Assembly: GCA_963740675.1 (NCBI GenBank)
Contig: CAVUFS010000001.1
Span: 372,001-436,000 of the forward strand
Direction of reading: 5' to 3'
Source: CAIKMD01 sp963740675
Lineage (GTDB): Bacteria > Pseudomonadota > Alphaproteobacteria > ATCC43930 > CGMCC-115725
Length of the DNA: 64,000 nucleotides
Position numbers and translations under genes: made by a program. The notes under the pieces were generated by a model that saw nothing but the letters and a program-made list of their open reading frames with translations, was not told where the DNA came from and made no database searches. Below are positions 27,059 to 35,565 of the stretch, one piece after another (position 1 is the first letter of the stretch; each line of letters begins with the position of its first letter).

Positions 27059-27277
27059 TCAGTCCTTCAGCTTGATGCTCAACGACACGCCGCCACCGCC
27101 GCAGCAGGGGCAGGACATCGAGACGAGGATTTGCTGCTTCTGCTCTTCCGTGAGATCGGAATTGGCCAGCATCTCCGCGATCTGCTGACGCATCGCGTCA
27201 TGGATCGACTGCTCGCTTGAGAACACCTGGATCGGGCTGCTCTCAGTCGGCTTGGTCTCGGGTTTGGAATCGCTCAT
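27059..27277 (-). CDS. Small CPCC-motif protein (72 aa), possible precursor peptide or metal-binding protein
   Basis: The 72-residue protein has three parts: a polar Pro/Ser/Thr-rich start (SKPETKPTESSPIQV), a helix (HDAMRQQIAEMLANSDLTEE and KQQILVSM), and a C-terminus with SCPCCGGGGVSLSIKLKD. The helix followed by a Cys/Gly/Ser segment resembles the leader-core layout of some ribosomally made peptides. It equally could be a small Zn- or Cu-binding protein. No modification enzyme is nearby. AGGAGG lies about 20 bases upstream of ATG 27277, farther than usual. A dedicated terminator follows. It is separated from the amidohydrolase operon by a palindromic repeat. Confidence 0.6.
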   Translation of the reverse strand: MSDSKPETKPTESSPIQVFSSEQSIHDAMRQQIAEMLANSDLTEEQKQQILVSMSCPCCGGGGVSLSIKLKD

Positions 27278-27374
27278 AGGCTGCGCTCGCGCTCGTTCCT
27301 CCTAATATGGCGAGGGGCCAGGGGTGGCGCAAGTTGCTACTCGCGCGATATGCCGCGGCTCCTCATCCTTCATC

Positions 27375-27457
27375 GTCATGGCCGGGCTTGTCCCGGCCAT
27401 CCACGGTTTCGCGCGGAATTAAGTCGTGGATGCCCGGCACAAGGCCGGGCATGACGT
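27375..27457. repeat. Bipartite palindromic repeat R6 (GGCCGGGC type)
   Basis: The left half is CGTCATGGCCGGGCTTGTCC...GGCCATCCA and the right half is CGTGGATGCCCGGCACAAG...GCCGGGCATGACG. It is nearly identical in its stems to R3 and R7. It lies between the end of the amidohydrolase operon and the CPCC peptide gene and may act as a transcription stop. Confidence 0.85.
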
Positions 27458-27476
27458 TGAAAGGGAATGTTCGCTT

Positions 27477-28550
27477 CTAAAGCTTCAGCGCCTTCAGCCG
27501 CGGGAACAGCTTGAAGGCGTTGTTGCGCTCGATAGCCGTGCGTGTGGCCGGGTCGAGTTTCAACTTGTCGAATTTATGCACTGCCTCGGTCGCGGCGAGG
27601 AAGGGATAGTCGCTGCCGAAGAACATGTGATCCTTCGGCACGAGGTTCATCAGCGCCGCCATGGCCGATGTGTTCCAGGCGCTGGCGTTGTCGTAATAGA
27701 ACTTGCGCAGCTCGGCGCGCATGCCGGCGGGGAAGTTCTTGCCGACGGGACGATGATCCTGCTCTTCGAGCCGACCGATCAGCATCGGCGTTGCGCCGCC
27801 ATTATGCGCGAAGATCCAGCGGATATTCGGGAATTTCGTCGTCGTGCCGCTGAGGACCAGGTTGGCGATGGTGCGTGTCGTCTCGAACGGGAACTCGACG
27901 AGCTGCATCTGCGCGTTCGGGATCGTGTTGCGGACACAGGGCGTGAAGGTCGGGTGGACATAGACGATCGCGTCGCGGCGATTGAGCTCTTCCATCACCG
28001 GCGCGAAGGACGGATCGCCGAGCCACTTGCCCTCGAAATTGGCGAGCAGGCCGAGCCCGTCGGCGCCGACCTGATCGAGCGCGTATTCGATCTGCGCAAG
28101 GCTGCCGTCGGTATCCGGTAACGGGAGAGGCGCAAACAGGCCGAAGCGGCTCGGATATTTGCCGATCGCTTCCACCGCGGCGTCGGTCCATTGCCGCGCG
28201 AGACGGCGACCGAGCTCGACATCGCCGTACCAGACGCCGGGCGTCGAGGTCGAGGCGAACGCGAAAGCGATGCCGGCCTTGTCCATCTCAGCGATCGACT
28301 TCTCCGGCGTCCAGCTCAAGAGATCGGTGTTGCCGTGCGTCGCGCTGCTGCGCTCTTTTTCCTCTCGCATGTACTCTTGCGGCAGGAAGTGGTGATGCAG
28401 ATCGATCCGGCCACGCGGCTTGCGGATCGCCGGGGCTTTCACCGCGCTGGCTTTCTTCGTCGTGGCTTTTTTCTTCGCGACTTTCTTCGCAACCTTCTTC
28501 GCTGCGGCCTTTTTCGCGGTTGGGGCTTTCTTCTTCTTCCGAGCGGCCAT
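27477..28550 (-). CDS. ACMSD-like amidohydrolase with histone-H1-like N-terminal tail
   Basis: Residues 1-45 are Lys/Ala-rich (AARKKKKAPTAKKAAAKKVA, KKVAKKKATTKKASAVKAP), like bacterial H1/HU-tail or AlgP-type repeats. The remaining 310 residues are a TIM-barrel metal-dependent hydrolase: RGRIDLHHHFLPQEYM (first metal ligands), YVHPTF, FAHNGGA and FFGSDYPFL. ACMSD relatives decarboxylate or hydrolyse aromatic or alpha-keto acids. The domain is about 60% like the neighbour at 28574-29656 by eye. ATG 28550 is the only sensible start. It is the last gene of the operon running from 33197. A basic tail on a metabolic enzyme is unusual. Confidence 0.85.
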   Translation of the reverse strand: MAARKKKKAPTAKKAAAKKVAKKVAKKKATTKKASAVKAPAIRKPRGRIDLHHHFLPQEYMREEKERSSATHGNTDLLSWTPEKSIAEMDKAGIAFAFASTSTPGVWYGDVELGRRLARQWTDAAVEAIGKYPSRFGLFAPLPLPDTDGSLAQIEYALDQVGADGLGLLANFEGKWLGDPSFAPVMEELNRRDAIVYVHPTFTPCVRNTIPNAQMQLVEFPFETTRTIANLVLSGTTTKFPNIRWIFAHNGGATPMLIGRLEEQDHRPVGKNFPAGMRAELRKFYYDNASAWNTSAMAALMNLVPKDHMFFGSDYPFLAATEAVHKFDKLKLDPATRTAIERNNAFKLFPRLKALKL

Positions 28551-28573
28551 CGATTCTCTCCGGTTTCCGTAGA

Positions 28574-29656
28574 TCAGATTTTCGCGATACGCGGCAGCAG
28601 GCGCACGGGATTGTCGTGCTCGACCGCCTGCTTCAATTTCGCCGAGGGATGCATGTCCTCGAATTCCTTCACCGCCCGCGCGACCATGACATCGGTCGGC
28701 GGCGGGCCGGCGAGCGGATAGTCGCTGCCGAGGAGGAGCTGCGTCGGCGGAATCATCTTCAAGAGCGCCGGCAGCGTGACCTCGGCGCTGAGACTCGCCG
28801 TGTCGTAATAGAGTTTCTGCAGCTCGCCGTGCATGTCTTTGAACTTGCCCTTGAATGCGGGCATGTTCTGCATGTTGGCGATCCGGCCATAGATGCCGGT
28901 GATCGCGCCGCCGCCGTGGCTGAAGATGAAGCGGATATCCGGGAATTTCGTCGTCGTGCCCGAGGTGACGAGGCTGACGATGGTGCGCACCGTGTCGAAG
29001 GGGAATTCGAGGCTCGGCGCGACGACGCCCGGCACCATGTTGTTGGTGCAGCAGGGCGAGAAGGTCGGATGGACATAGACCAGTGCCTTGCGCCGGTTGA
29101 GCTCTTCCATCACCGGCGCGAAGCTCGGATCGCCCAGCCACTTGCCCTCGTAATTCGAGAGGAAATTGATGCCGTCGGCGTGGAGCGAGCTGAAGGCATA
29201 ATCGATTTCCTTGAGCGTGCCGTCGGTATCGGGCAGCGGCACCGGCGCGAAGAAGCCGAAGCGCTTGGGGAAGGCCTGGACGGTCTTCGCCGCTTCCTCG
29301 TTCCATTCGCGCGCCAGGCTGCGGCTCAGCTCGACATTGCCGGGGACCCAAACGCCGGGCGTCGAGATCGAGGCGACGGCGAAATCGACCTGCGCCTTGT
29401 CGAGCGCCGCGACGTCACCCTCGGCGGTCCAGGAGAACATCGCCGAATTGCCATGCTCGTTATGCTGCCGCTCGGCTTCCGCCTTCATGTAATGCTGCGG
29501 CAGGAAGTGATGGTGCATATCGATGCGTTTCACCTTGCTCGCGGCAAGGCTGGGCACGACGAAATTGGGCGCGAGCACGGTGGCGCCGGCCGCTGCGGCA
29601 ACGCCTGTGATGAAATCGCGGCGCGAGCGCGTGCCGAAAGCGAATGGATCTTTCAT
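28574..29656 (-). CDS. ACMSD-like amidohydrolase with Tat signal
   Basis: The N-terminus RSRRDFITGVAAAAGATVLA is a twin-arginine signal (SRRDFI), so the 360-residue enzyme is probably exported folded, with its metal. The barrel motifs match its neighbour: RIDMHHHFLPQHYM, YVHPTF, FSHGGGA and LLGSDYPLA. It lies between the ABC-transporter ATPase gene (40 bp) and its cytoplasmic paralogue (23 bp). One copy in the periplasm and one inside, in a transport operon, suggests sequential processing of a substrate across the membrane (inference). Confidence 0.85.
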   Translation of the reverse strand: MKDPFAFGTRSRRDFITGVAAAAGATVLAPNFVVPSLAASKVKRIDMHHHFLPQHYMKAEAERQHNEHGNSAMFSWTAEGDVAALDKAQVDFAVASISTPGVWVPGNVELSRSLAREWNEEAAKTVQAFPKRFGFFAPVPLPDTDGTLKEIDYAFSSLHADGINFLSNYEGKWLGDPSFAPVMEELNRRKALVYVHPTFSPCCTNNMVPGVVAPSLEFPFDTVRTIVSLVTSGTTTKFPDIRFIFSHGGGAITGIYGRIANMQNMPAFKGKFKDMHGELQKLYYDTASLSAEVTLPALLKMIPPTQLLLGSDYPLAGPPPTDVMVARAVKEFEDMHPSAKLKQAVEHDNPVRLLPRIAKI

Positions 29657-29696
29657 TTTTTCCCTCCCCGAGAAACGCGCCCCCGGCGCGGTGCTT

Positions 29697-30486
29697 TTAG
29701 ATGGTCGGCATGCTGCTCAATTGCCGTTTCAGCAGCCGCCAGATGTCGTTGCGGTATTGGATGAATTTGGCGCTGGTCTTAATGGCTTCGTCGTCGACCC
29801 AACGCGGCCGCGGCAGATCAATGGTGAGATCGGCGACGATGCGTCCGGGCGACGTGCCGAACATGATGACACGATCCGACAAGAACACCGCTTCGTCCAC
29901 GCTGTGGGTGACGAATACCACGGTCTTGCGATCGCTGTCCCACAGTTTCATCAGCTCGAGCTGCATCATCTCGCGGATTTGAGGATCGAGCGCGCCGAAA
30001 GGCTCGTCCATCAGCAGATAGGTCGGGCCGACGCCGAGCGCGCGGGCAAGGCCGACGCGCTGCTTCATGCCGCCGGAGAGCTGATGCGGATAGAAATCGC
30101 CGAACTTCTCCAAACCGACCTGCGACAGCACGCGGCTGACGACGCGCTCGCGCTCAGCTTTTGCGACGCCTTGCACTTCGAGCGGGAATACGACGTTGTC
30201 GCGTGCGGTGCGCCACGGCAAGAGGTTGAATTCCTGGAACACCATGGCGCGATCGGACTTCGGTCCGTCGACGCGCTCGCCGCCGATGCGAATCTCGCCC
30301 GAGGTCGGCGTGATGAGGCCGTTGATAATACGGAGCAGCGTGGTCTTGCCGCAGCCCGACGGGCCGAGGAACGAGACGAAGGTCCCGGTCTCGATCGTCA
30401 GCTGAGACGTCGGCCAGCGCCTGGAAGTGGCTAATGCCGTCCCGGGCGAGATAGCCATGCGAAATGTTTCGGACTTCGATTGTCAT
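29697..30486 (-). CDS. ABC transporter ATP-binding protein (NitT/TauT type), one +1 frameshift
   Basis: The start MTIEVRNISHGYLARDG is in one frame. The remainder holds Walker A FLGPSGCGKTTLLRI, signature HQLSGGMKQRVGLA and Walker B YLLMDEPFGALD, one frame on. One extra base near 30403 in GACGTCTCAGCTGACG joins the two; length is 3n+1, giving about 262 residues. It overlaps the permease stop by ATGA, a translational-coupling arrangement. It energises import by the permease and solute-binding protein encoded upstream. The fully conserved motifs suggest a sequencing error. Confidence 0.85.
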
Positions 30487-31322
30487 TCGGCCTGCACATG
30501 TTGCCAGGGCGCGAGGCGCTTCTCGAGCCAGCGGAGGAAGGAATTGAGTGCGATGCCGGCGCTGGCGAGGATGACGACGCCGACGAAGACCTGAGCGGTG
30601 TCGTAAAGCCCGCCGGCCTGGAAGATGAGATAGCCGAGGCCCTTCGTCGCGGCATAGATCTCGGCGACGACGACCATCACCAGCGTGCGGCCGACGCCGA
30701 GGCGCATGCCGGCGATGATATAGGGCATCGACGACGGCAGGATGATTTTCAGCATGATCTGCCGCTCATTCGCCATGAAGGAGCGCGCGGTCTCGATCAG
30801 CCGGCGATCGACTTGCGCGACGCCGGCCTCGGTATTGATCACCATGATGAGGAACGAGCCGAGGAAGACGAGCGCGACTTTCGAAGCGACGCCGATGCCG
30901 AGCCAGATGATCAGCAACGGCAGGAAGGCGACTTGCGGCGAAGCATTGAGCGCGGTGGTGAAAGGCTCGAGCGCCGAGCGGACCGCGACCGAGCGGCCCA
31001 TGGCGAGACCCATCGGCACGCCGACCAGCACCGAAAGGCCGAAGCCGAGCGCGGCGATATTCGCGCTCGCCAGGACATGCGGCCAGATGCTGCCATCGGC
31101 CACCATGTCCCAGAGCTTTTCGACGATCAGCGACGGGCTCGACGCAAAGAGCGGATCGAGCCAGCCGGCGAGCGATGCGCCTTGCCAAGCGCCGAGGAAC
31201 GCGATGATCGCACCCCAGCGCAGACAATTGACGAAGCCACGACGATCCCACCACCGCGCCAAGGCGCTACGCGGCGGTTTCGGTGCTGTGTTGATGGCGG
31301 CGGGCGCCGCGCGCTCGCTCAT
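30483..31322 (-). CDS. ABC transporter permease (NitT/TauT type)
   Basis: The 279-residue inner-membrane protein has about six membrane segments and the permease loop EAGVAQVDRRLIETARSF followed by LKIILPSSMPYIIAGMRLG, the EAA loop that docks onto the ATPase. It matches SsuC/TauC/ThiX-type permeases. ATG 31322 follows the upstream stop by 10 bp. The operon order is hydrolase, solute-binding protein, permease, ATPase, two amidohydrolases. Confidence 0.9.
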   Translation of the reverse strand: MSERAAPAAINTAPKPPRSALARWWDRRGFVNCLRWGAIIAFLGAWQGASLAGWLDPLFASSPSLIVEKLWDMVADGSIWPHVLASANIAALGFGLSVLVGVPMGLAMGRSVAVRSALEPFTTALNASPQVAFLPLLIIWLGIGVASKVALVFLGSFLIMVINTEAGVAQVDRRLIETARSFMANERQIMLKIILPSSMPYIIAGMRLGVGRTLVMVVVAEIYAATKGLGYLIFQAGGLYDTAQVFVGVVILASAGIALNSFLRWLEKRLAPWQHVQAE

Positions 31323-31332
31323 CGCTTGCTGC

Positions 31333-32331
31333 TCACGGATTGGGTTTCCATCCCTGTTGCGCCAATGTGGCATTGGCCTTTTGCGCGAAGCTGAAATCGA
31401 ACACCTTGTCCGGCGACATGATCTTGTCCGCCGCCATATCCATCATCGCACCGCGCAGCTTCACCTCGTTCTGCTGCACATCGGGGGCGATCGTGCCGTC
31501 GAGCGCCATCAGGGTGCGCAGCACATCGTATTCGCCGGCCATTTCTTCGGGTTTTGCCTTCATGTAATCGGCAAAGCGCTGGATCAATTCCTCGCGGTTG
31601 TTGCGGGCGAAGATCATGCCCTTGCGCGTCGCGCGCACGAAACGCTCGACCAAATCGGGATTTTTCTGGATCAGCGCGTCGGATGTGGCGAGGCCGTTGA
31701 AGGTCGAGCGCACTTCCTGGCGCAGATCGACCAGCATCTTGCCTTTATCGAGCCCGCCGGCGCCTTTGAGGATTTCGACATCACCGGGATGCAGCACCGC
31801 GGCGGGCAGCGAGCCGCTCTTCACCATCGCCATGCGCGTGCCGACGGACGAGCCCATCGGCGTGAAGGCGACGAAATCGGAGGGCAGATTACGCTTCAAG
31901 AGGTAATAACGGATGCCGATTTCGCCCGTGTCGCCACGGCTCACGACGCCGATCTGCTGGCCTTTGAGGTCATCGAAGCTTTTGATCTCGGGCTTGGTCG
32001 ACCATATCTGCCAATCGGGACGATCCTCGCCGACGAGCAGCACTTTCAGCTTCGCGCCTTTGAGGATGGCGCTGATCGCGGATGAGCCGGAGGTGCTGAA
32101 GCCCAGATCCCCGAGACGAGCGCCGCGGTCGCCGGACCGCCGCCGGTCTCGATGACGTCGAGATCGAAGCCCTCGTCCTTGTAATAGCCCTTCTGAACAG
32201 CGGTAAAGAAATAGATGTAGGAGCCGTTGAGGTTCGGGTAGCTGACCTTGACGTGATCCAACGCCGACGCGCGGCCGGCGAAAGCGACGACAACGAAGTG
32301 CGGCGATCATCAGACGAAAGAAGTGCTTCAT
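31333..32331 (-). CDS. ABC transporter solute-binding protein (NMT1/SsuA type), two compensating frameshifts
   Basis: A signal peptide starts MKHFFRLMIAAL and, after removing one extra C near 32296, continues VVVAFAGRASALDHV. The segment VSYPNLNGSYIYFFTAVQKG with YYKDEGFDLDV is the family N-terminal pattern. The frame returns to the first one near 32115, where a G appears to be missing from GGGG (SGDLGFSTSGSSA). The C-terminal 240 residues are in the original frame. Total length is a multiple of 3 as one insertion plus one deletion require. It binds a small nitrate-, sulfonate- or pyrimidine-like ligand in the periplasm; which one is unknown. Its ATG overlaps the hydrolase stop. Confidence 0.8.
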   Translation of the reverse strand: MKHFFRLMIAALRCRRFRRPRVGVGSRQGQLPEPQRLLHLFLYRCSEGLLQGRGLRSRRHRDRRRSGDRGARLGDLGFSTSGSSAISAILKGAKLKVLLVGEDRPDWQIWSTKPEIKSFDDLKGQQIGVVSRGDTGEIGIRYYLLKRNLPSDFVAFTPMGSSVGTRMAMVKSGSLPAAVLHPGDVEILKGAGGLDKGKMLVDLRQEVRSTFNGLATSDALIQKNPDLVERFVRATRKGMIFARNNREELIQRFADYMKAKPEEMAGEYDVLRTLMALDGTIAPDVQQNEVKLRGAMMDMAADKIMSPDKVFDFSFAQKANATLAQQGWKPNP

Positions 32332-33197
32332 ACTTTACCCTCGATAAAAGCCGTCAGTTTCGCTTCGAATATCGTTGGCTGTTCCCACTGCGCCCAATGC
32401 CCGGCGTTGGCGATGGTGTCGCAATAGACGCCGGGGTGGAGCTTGCGCAGCACGGCGAAATTCTGCTCGATCGCATTGACCGCGGTCGCATCCTGCTCGC
32501 CCCAAATCGCGCCCAGCCGCGCCGTCGCTTTCGGCAGCGTGTGAACCAGCGTGTCGGTGAAGGCGATCATCCGGCTGTCCATCCGCCCGCGCCGCGTATT
32601 CTCGTTCTGCAAATGCACCGCGAGATCGTCGACGCGGCTGGCATCGCCGAACATCAGCGCGATGAGATTGCCGCGCTGCACCTCGGCGATCTGCGCCGGA
32701 TTCATGCCGGGCTCGACACGCGTCAATGGCAGCGGCTTGCGCGGCAGGCCAAGCCCGGCAGCGCCCAGCAGTAACAGCGACGAGACCCGCGCACCCATTT
32801 GCGCGGCTACATGCCCGCCGATCACCGAGCCGAAGGAGAAGCCGCACATGGCCACGCTCTCGCCCGGCGCGACGCGGGCGATGCCCTCGGCGACGATCGC
32901 GGCCAAACTTTCGGCGCTGTGCGGTTTAGGGGCATCGGCGGATTCGCCGAGGCCGGGCAGGTCGCAGGCCAGCACGCTATAGCGCGCGCCCAGATTCTCG
33001 ACATTCCGCAGCCAATGCGTCCAGGAGCCGTAGCCGCCATGCAGCAGGACCAGCACCGGGCCCTTGCCCCAGCGCCGCCAGATCATGCTGCCGCTGCCGC
33101 AGGGCGTCGCGATGCGCTCGGCACGGGAATCGATCGCGGCGACAACCGCCGCGGGCGAAAGTGGTGCGCGCGCGCCAATGACGTCATCCGGCGGCAT
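32328..33197 (-). CDS. Alpha/beta hydrolase, first gene of the ABC-amidohydrolase operon
   Basis: The 289-residue hydrolase has the oxyanion HGGYGSW, nucleophile elbow GFSFGS, acid-region GEQDATA and catalytic histidine NAGHWAQWEQP. GGGAGGG precedes ATG 33197. Its stop overlaps the start of the solute-binding protein gene by ATGA, so it is translationally coupled to the transporter. It resembles meta-cleavage-product hydrolases. Likely hydrolyses an ester or a C-C bond in the imported compound or its product. Confidence 0.85.
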   Translation of the reverse strand: MPPDDVIGARAPLSPAAVVAAIDSRAERIATPCGSGSMIWRRWGKGPVLVLLHGGYGSWTHWLRNVENLGARYSVLACDLPGLGESADAPKPHSAESLAAIVAEGIARVAPGESVAMCGFSFGSVIGGHVAAQMGARVSSLLLLGAAGLGLPRKPLPLTRVEPGMNPAQIAEVQRGNLIALMFGDASRVDDLAVHLQNENTRRGRMDSRMIAFTDTLVHTLPKATARLGAIWGEQDATAVNAIEQNFAVLRKLHPGVYCDTIANAGHWAQWEQPTIFEAKLTAFIEGKV

Positions 33198-33291
33198 GGA
33201 GCTTCGGGTCCCTCCCTGGTTGTCGGCGCATTGTCCGGCCCCGGCTAGATAAGCCGTTGCACTCCGGCACTGTCAACCGCGATGGGCGGGC

Positions 33292-33828
33292 TCAAATCCT
33301 GGTCGAGAGCCAGATCGCGAGGCGCGAGCCGGCCTTGATTGCCGCCGAAAGTAATGCCGGCGCGTCGCCGCCGCCGGCGTCGCGCGCCGTGTCGCGATGC
33401 TCGATCTCTTGCTCGCGGAATTCCTCGAGCGATTTCTTGAGCTCCGGCTCGTCCTCGCCCAGGGCGTCGATCTGGCGCTGGTAATGTTCGTCGATCACTT
33501 CTTCGACGGCGACGGTGCAGGCCATCGCCGCGCGCTCGCCCATCAGCGCGGTCGCGGCGCCGAGCGCAAAGCCTGCGACATGCCAGACCGGCGACAGCGC
33601 CGTCGGCCGCACGCGCCGGTCAAGAACCAGCTTCTCGAAGGCATCGAGATGGCGCTTCTCCTGCTCGGCCATGTGGCGGATTTTCTTCGCCGCGCTGTTG
33701 CGGCGGCGGCCGAGCACGGCAAGCTGGCCGTCATAGATGCACTTGGCACCGTATTCGCCGGCATGATCGACGCGAATGATGCGCGCGACCTCGCGCTCGG
33801 CGCTGGCGTCGCCCGGAAGCCTTTTCAT
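33292..33828 (-). CDS. coq7: COQ7-type ubiquinone hydroxylase (di-iron)
   Basis: The 178-residue ferritin-like protein has the COQ7 signature: RVDHAGEYGAKCIYDGQL, HMAEQEKRHLDAFEKL, VAVEEVIDEHYQRQI and FREQEIEHRDTA, supplying the Glu and His ligands of the di-iron site. It hydroxylates the C6 position of the demethoxyubiquinone precursor in ubiquinone synthesis. It is the third gene of dedA-dsbB-coq7, 13 bp after dsbB. This dsbB-coq7 neighbourhood fits the link between disulfide bond formation and the quinone pool. Confidence 0.9.
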   Translation of the reverse strand: MKRLPGDASAEREVARIIRVDHAGEYGAKCIYDGQLAVLGRRRNSAAKKIRHMAEQEKRHLDAFEKLVLDRRVRPTALSPVWHVAGFALGAATALMGERAAMACTVAVEEVIDEHYQRQIDALGEDEPELKKSLEEFREQEIEHRDTARDAGGGDAPALLSAAIKAGSRLAIWLSTRI

Positions 33829-33841
33829 AGGGGCAGCCGCT

Positions 33842-34327
33842 TCACGATACGTCTCCTCGCCGCGCCATCGCGAAGCCGAAGATCGTCAGCAGCAGTGAGG
33901 CGATGAGGTTCAGCCCCGCGAGCGAGATGCCGAAGATCGACCACTGCACGACATCGCATTGCACCGGCTGGCGTGCTTGGAGCATTTTGAGGAGCTGATC
34001 GGGCGATGACGCCTGGCCAATGCCGCCGGTGCAGGCGGTAGGGCCGGCGATCCAATGCTGCTCGACCGCGACGTGATAGGCGCCGAGGCAGGTGCTGGCG
34101 GCGAAGAGCAACACAATCAGCCACATGGCGAAATAGCGCGGCGCGTGATGACCGCGCGCGGCAAAGCCGAAAGCCGCGACGACGATCGCGAGGTAATAAG
34201 GCCAGCGCTCTAAGAGGCAGAGCTCGCACGGATCGAGCCCGCCGAGATATTGCGAGCCGAGCGCCGTGCCGACGATCGCGGCGCTGGCGATCAGGAAGAC
34301 CATAAAGGGAAAACGCGGCGATCGCAT
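33842..34327 (-). CDS. dsbB: Disulfide bond formation protein B
   Basis: The 161-residue protein has four membrane segments. Its periplasmic cysteines are DPCELCLLERWPYY (CxxC that hands electrons to quinone) and the second pair TACTGG with VQCDVVQWS. DsbB reoxidises DsbA using ubiquinone. ATG 34327 opens MRSPRFPFMVFLIAS. It is 8 bp after dedA and 13 bp before coq7. Confidence 0.9.
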   Translation of the reverse strand: MRSPRFPFMVFLIASAAIVGTALGSQYLGGLDPCELCLLERWPYYLAIVVAAFGFAARGHHAPRYFAMWLIVLLFAASTCLGAYHVAVEQHWIAGPTACTGGIGQASSPDQLLKMLQARQPVQCDVVQWSIFGISLAGLNLIASLLLTIFGFAMARRGDVS

Positions 34328-34335
34328 GGCGGTGC

Positions 34336-34971
34336 CTATTCTCCCGAACGCAAGCGATGTTTCCAATGGCGTGCGACATACCACACCACAAGAACGACGA
34401 ATATGGCGACGATCACCACGTGAGAGCGATGGAAGAGCTCGCGCAGCTCGGGATCGGTGTCCCAGCGGGCGCCGAGCTGCTCGCCGATATAGGCAAGGGC
34501 GAAGCACCACGGCCATGAGCCGATGAAGGTGTAGAGCTGGAACTTCATCTGGGGCATGCGGGCGATGCCGGCGGGCAGCGCGATGAAGGTCCGCACCACC
34601 GGCAAGAGGCGGCAGATGAAGACGGTGATGCCGCCGAACCGCGCGAAGAAGCGATCGACCAGTTCGAGGTCGCGGCGGCTGACGAGGATATAGCGGCCCC
34701 ATTTCTCGACCAGCGGCCGGCCGCCGAAATAGCCGACCGCATAGGCGATGCTCGAGCCGAGATTGCAGCCGATCGCACCGGCGGTGGCGACGAGGAACAG
34801 ATTGAAGCGGCCGGTTGAGACGAGATAGCCCGAGAACGGCATGATGATCTCGGACGGCAAGGGGATGCAGGCGGATTCGATCGCCATCAGCAGGGCGATG
34901 CCGAGATAACCGATCGCCGAGATCGTGGCGATGATCCAGGTCGCGAGGAAGCCGATCAGGGTTTCGAGCAC
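34336..34971 (-). CDS. DedA family membrane protein
   Basis: The 211-residue integral membrane protein has DedA features: IESACIPLPSEIIMPFSGYL, GNCLGSSIAYAVGY-like GCNLGSSIAYAVGYFGGRP, FARFGGITVFICRLLPVVRT and PAGIARMPQMKF. DedA proteins are undecaprenyl-phosphate/phospholipid flippases. It is the first gene of the dedA-dsbB-coq7 operon. Confidence 0.9.
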   Translation of the reverse strand: MLETLIGFLATWIIATISAIGYLGIALLMAIESACIPLPSEIIMPFSGYLVSTGRFNLFLVATAGAIGCNLGSSIAYAVGYFGGRPLVEKWGRYILVSRRDLELVDRFFARFGGITVFICRLLPVVRTFIALPAGIARMPQMKFQLYTFIGSWPWCFALAYIGEQLGARWDTDPELRELFHRSHVVIVAIFVVLVVWYVARHWKHRLRSGE

Positions 34972-35005
34972 GAGACGCGGTTTCCTTTCGCCGGGATAAC
35001 GGGCT

Positions 35006-35488
35006 CTACCCCGCCTTGCCGGGGCCGGGCAAGGTCTCAGATGGAGGGCTGCGGCTAAAGAGCGCTAGGGTACGCAAGGTCATCACCAACTCGTCCTGCT
35101 GGTTAAAGACTTTGCAATCGTGTTTCACGAGGCCGCGATCGGGCCGTGTGCTTGAGGGTGTTACCTCGATGGCCTCGGCCGTGGCGTGCAGCACGTCGCC
35201 GGCGCGCACTGGCCGAATCCAGCGGATACCGTCGACGCCGGGCGAGGCGATGGCGCTCAATTCCATGAGCATTGCATCGACCAGCATGCGCATGAACATG
35301 GCGCAAGTATGCCAGCCGCTGGCGATCAATGCGCCGAAGGGGCCATGCGCGGCATAATTGCTGTCGGTGTGGATGCGCTGCGGGTCGTATTGGCGCGCGA
35401 AAGTGAGAATCTCGGCCTCGGTCACGGCATAGCGGCCGAGATCGGTCTTCTCGCCGAGCCGGAAATCTTCGAAATAACGGAAAGTCAT
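35006..35488 (-). CDS. MaoC-like hot-dog dehydratase
   Basis: The 160-residue protein has the hydratase-2 segments ILTFARQYDPQRIHTD (catalytic Asp/His) and HGPFGALIASGWHTCAMFMRM. MaoC proteins hydrate enoyl-CoA or related thioesters. It is a separate gene 35 bp upstream of dedA on the same strand and may be co-transcribed. Role in PHB or fatty-acid metabolism is possible but not shown. Confidence 0.85.
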   Translation of the reverse strand: MTFRYFEDFRLGEKTDLGRYAVTEAEILTFARQYDPQRIHTDSNYAAHGPFGALIASGWHTCAMFMRMLVDAMLMELSAIASPGVDGIRWIRPVRAGDVLHATAEAIEVTPSSTRPDRGLVKHDCKVFNQQDELVMTLRTLALFSRSPPSETLPGPGKAG

Positions 35489-35565
35489 CGGGCTGCTTTA
35501 AAGGCCGCAATGGCGCGCCGCAAGGCTTGGCCGGCGCTCGCGCGGCGGCTATAGAAACGGCCGGT

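Noticed and set aside
27059..27277. A complete RiPP biosynthetic cluster around the CPCC peptide
   Set aside because: No YcaO, radical SAM, lanthipeptide or peptidase gene is within the window on either side; kept only as an orphan candidate.
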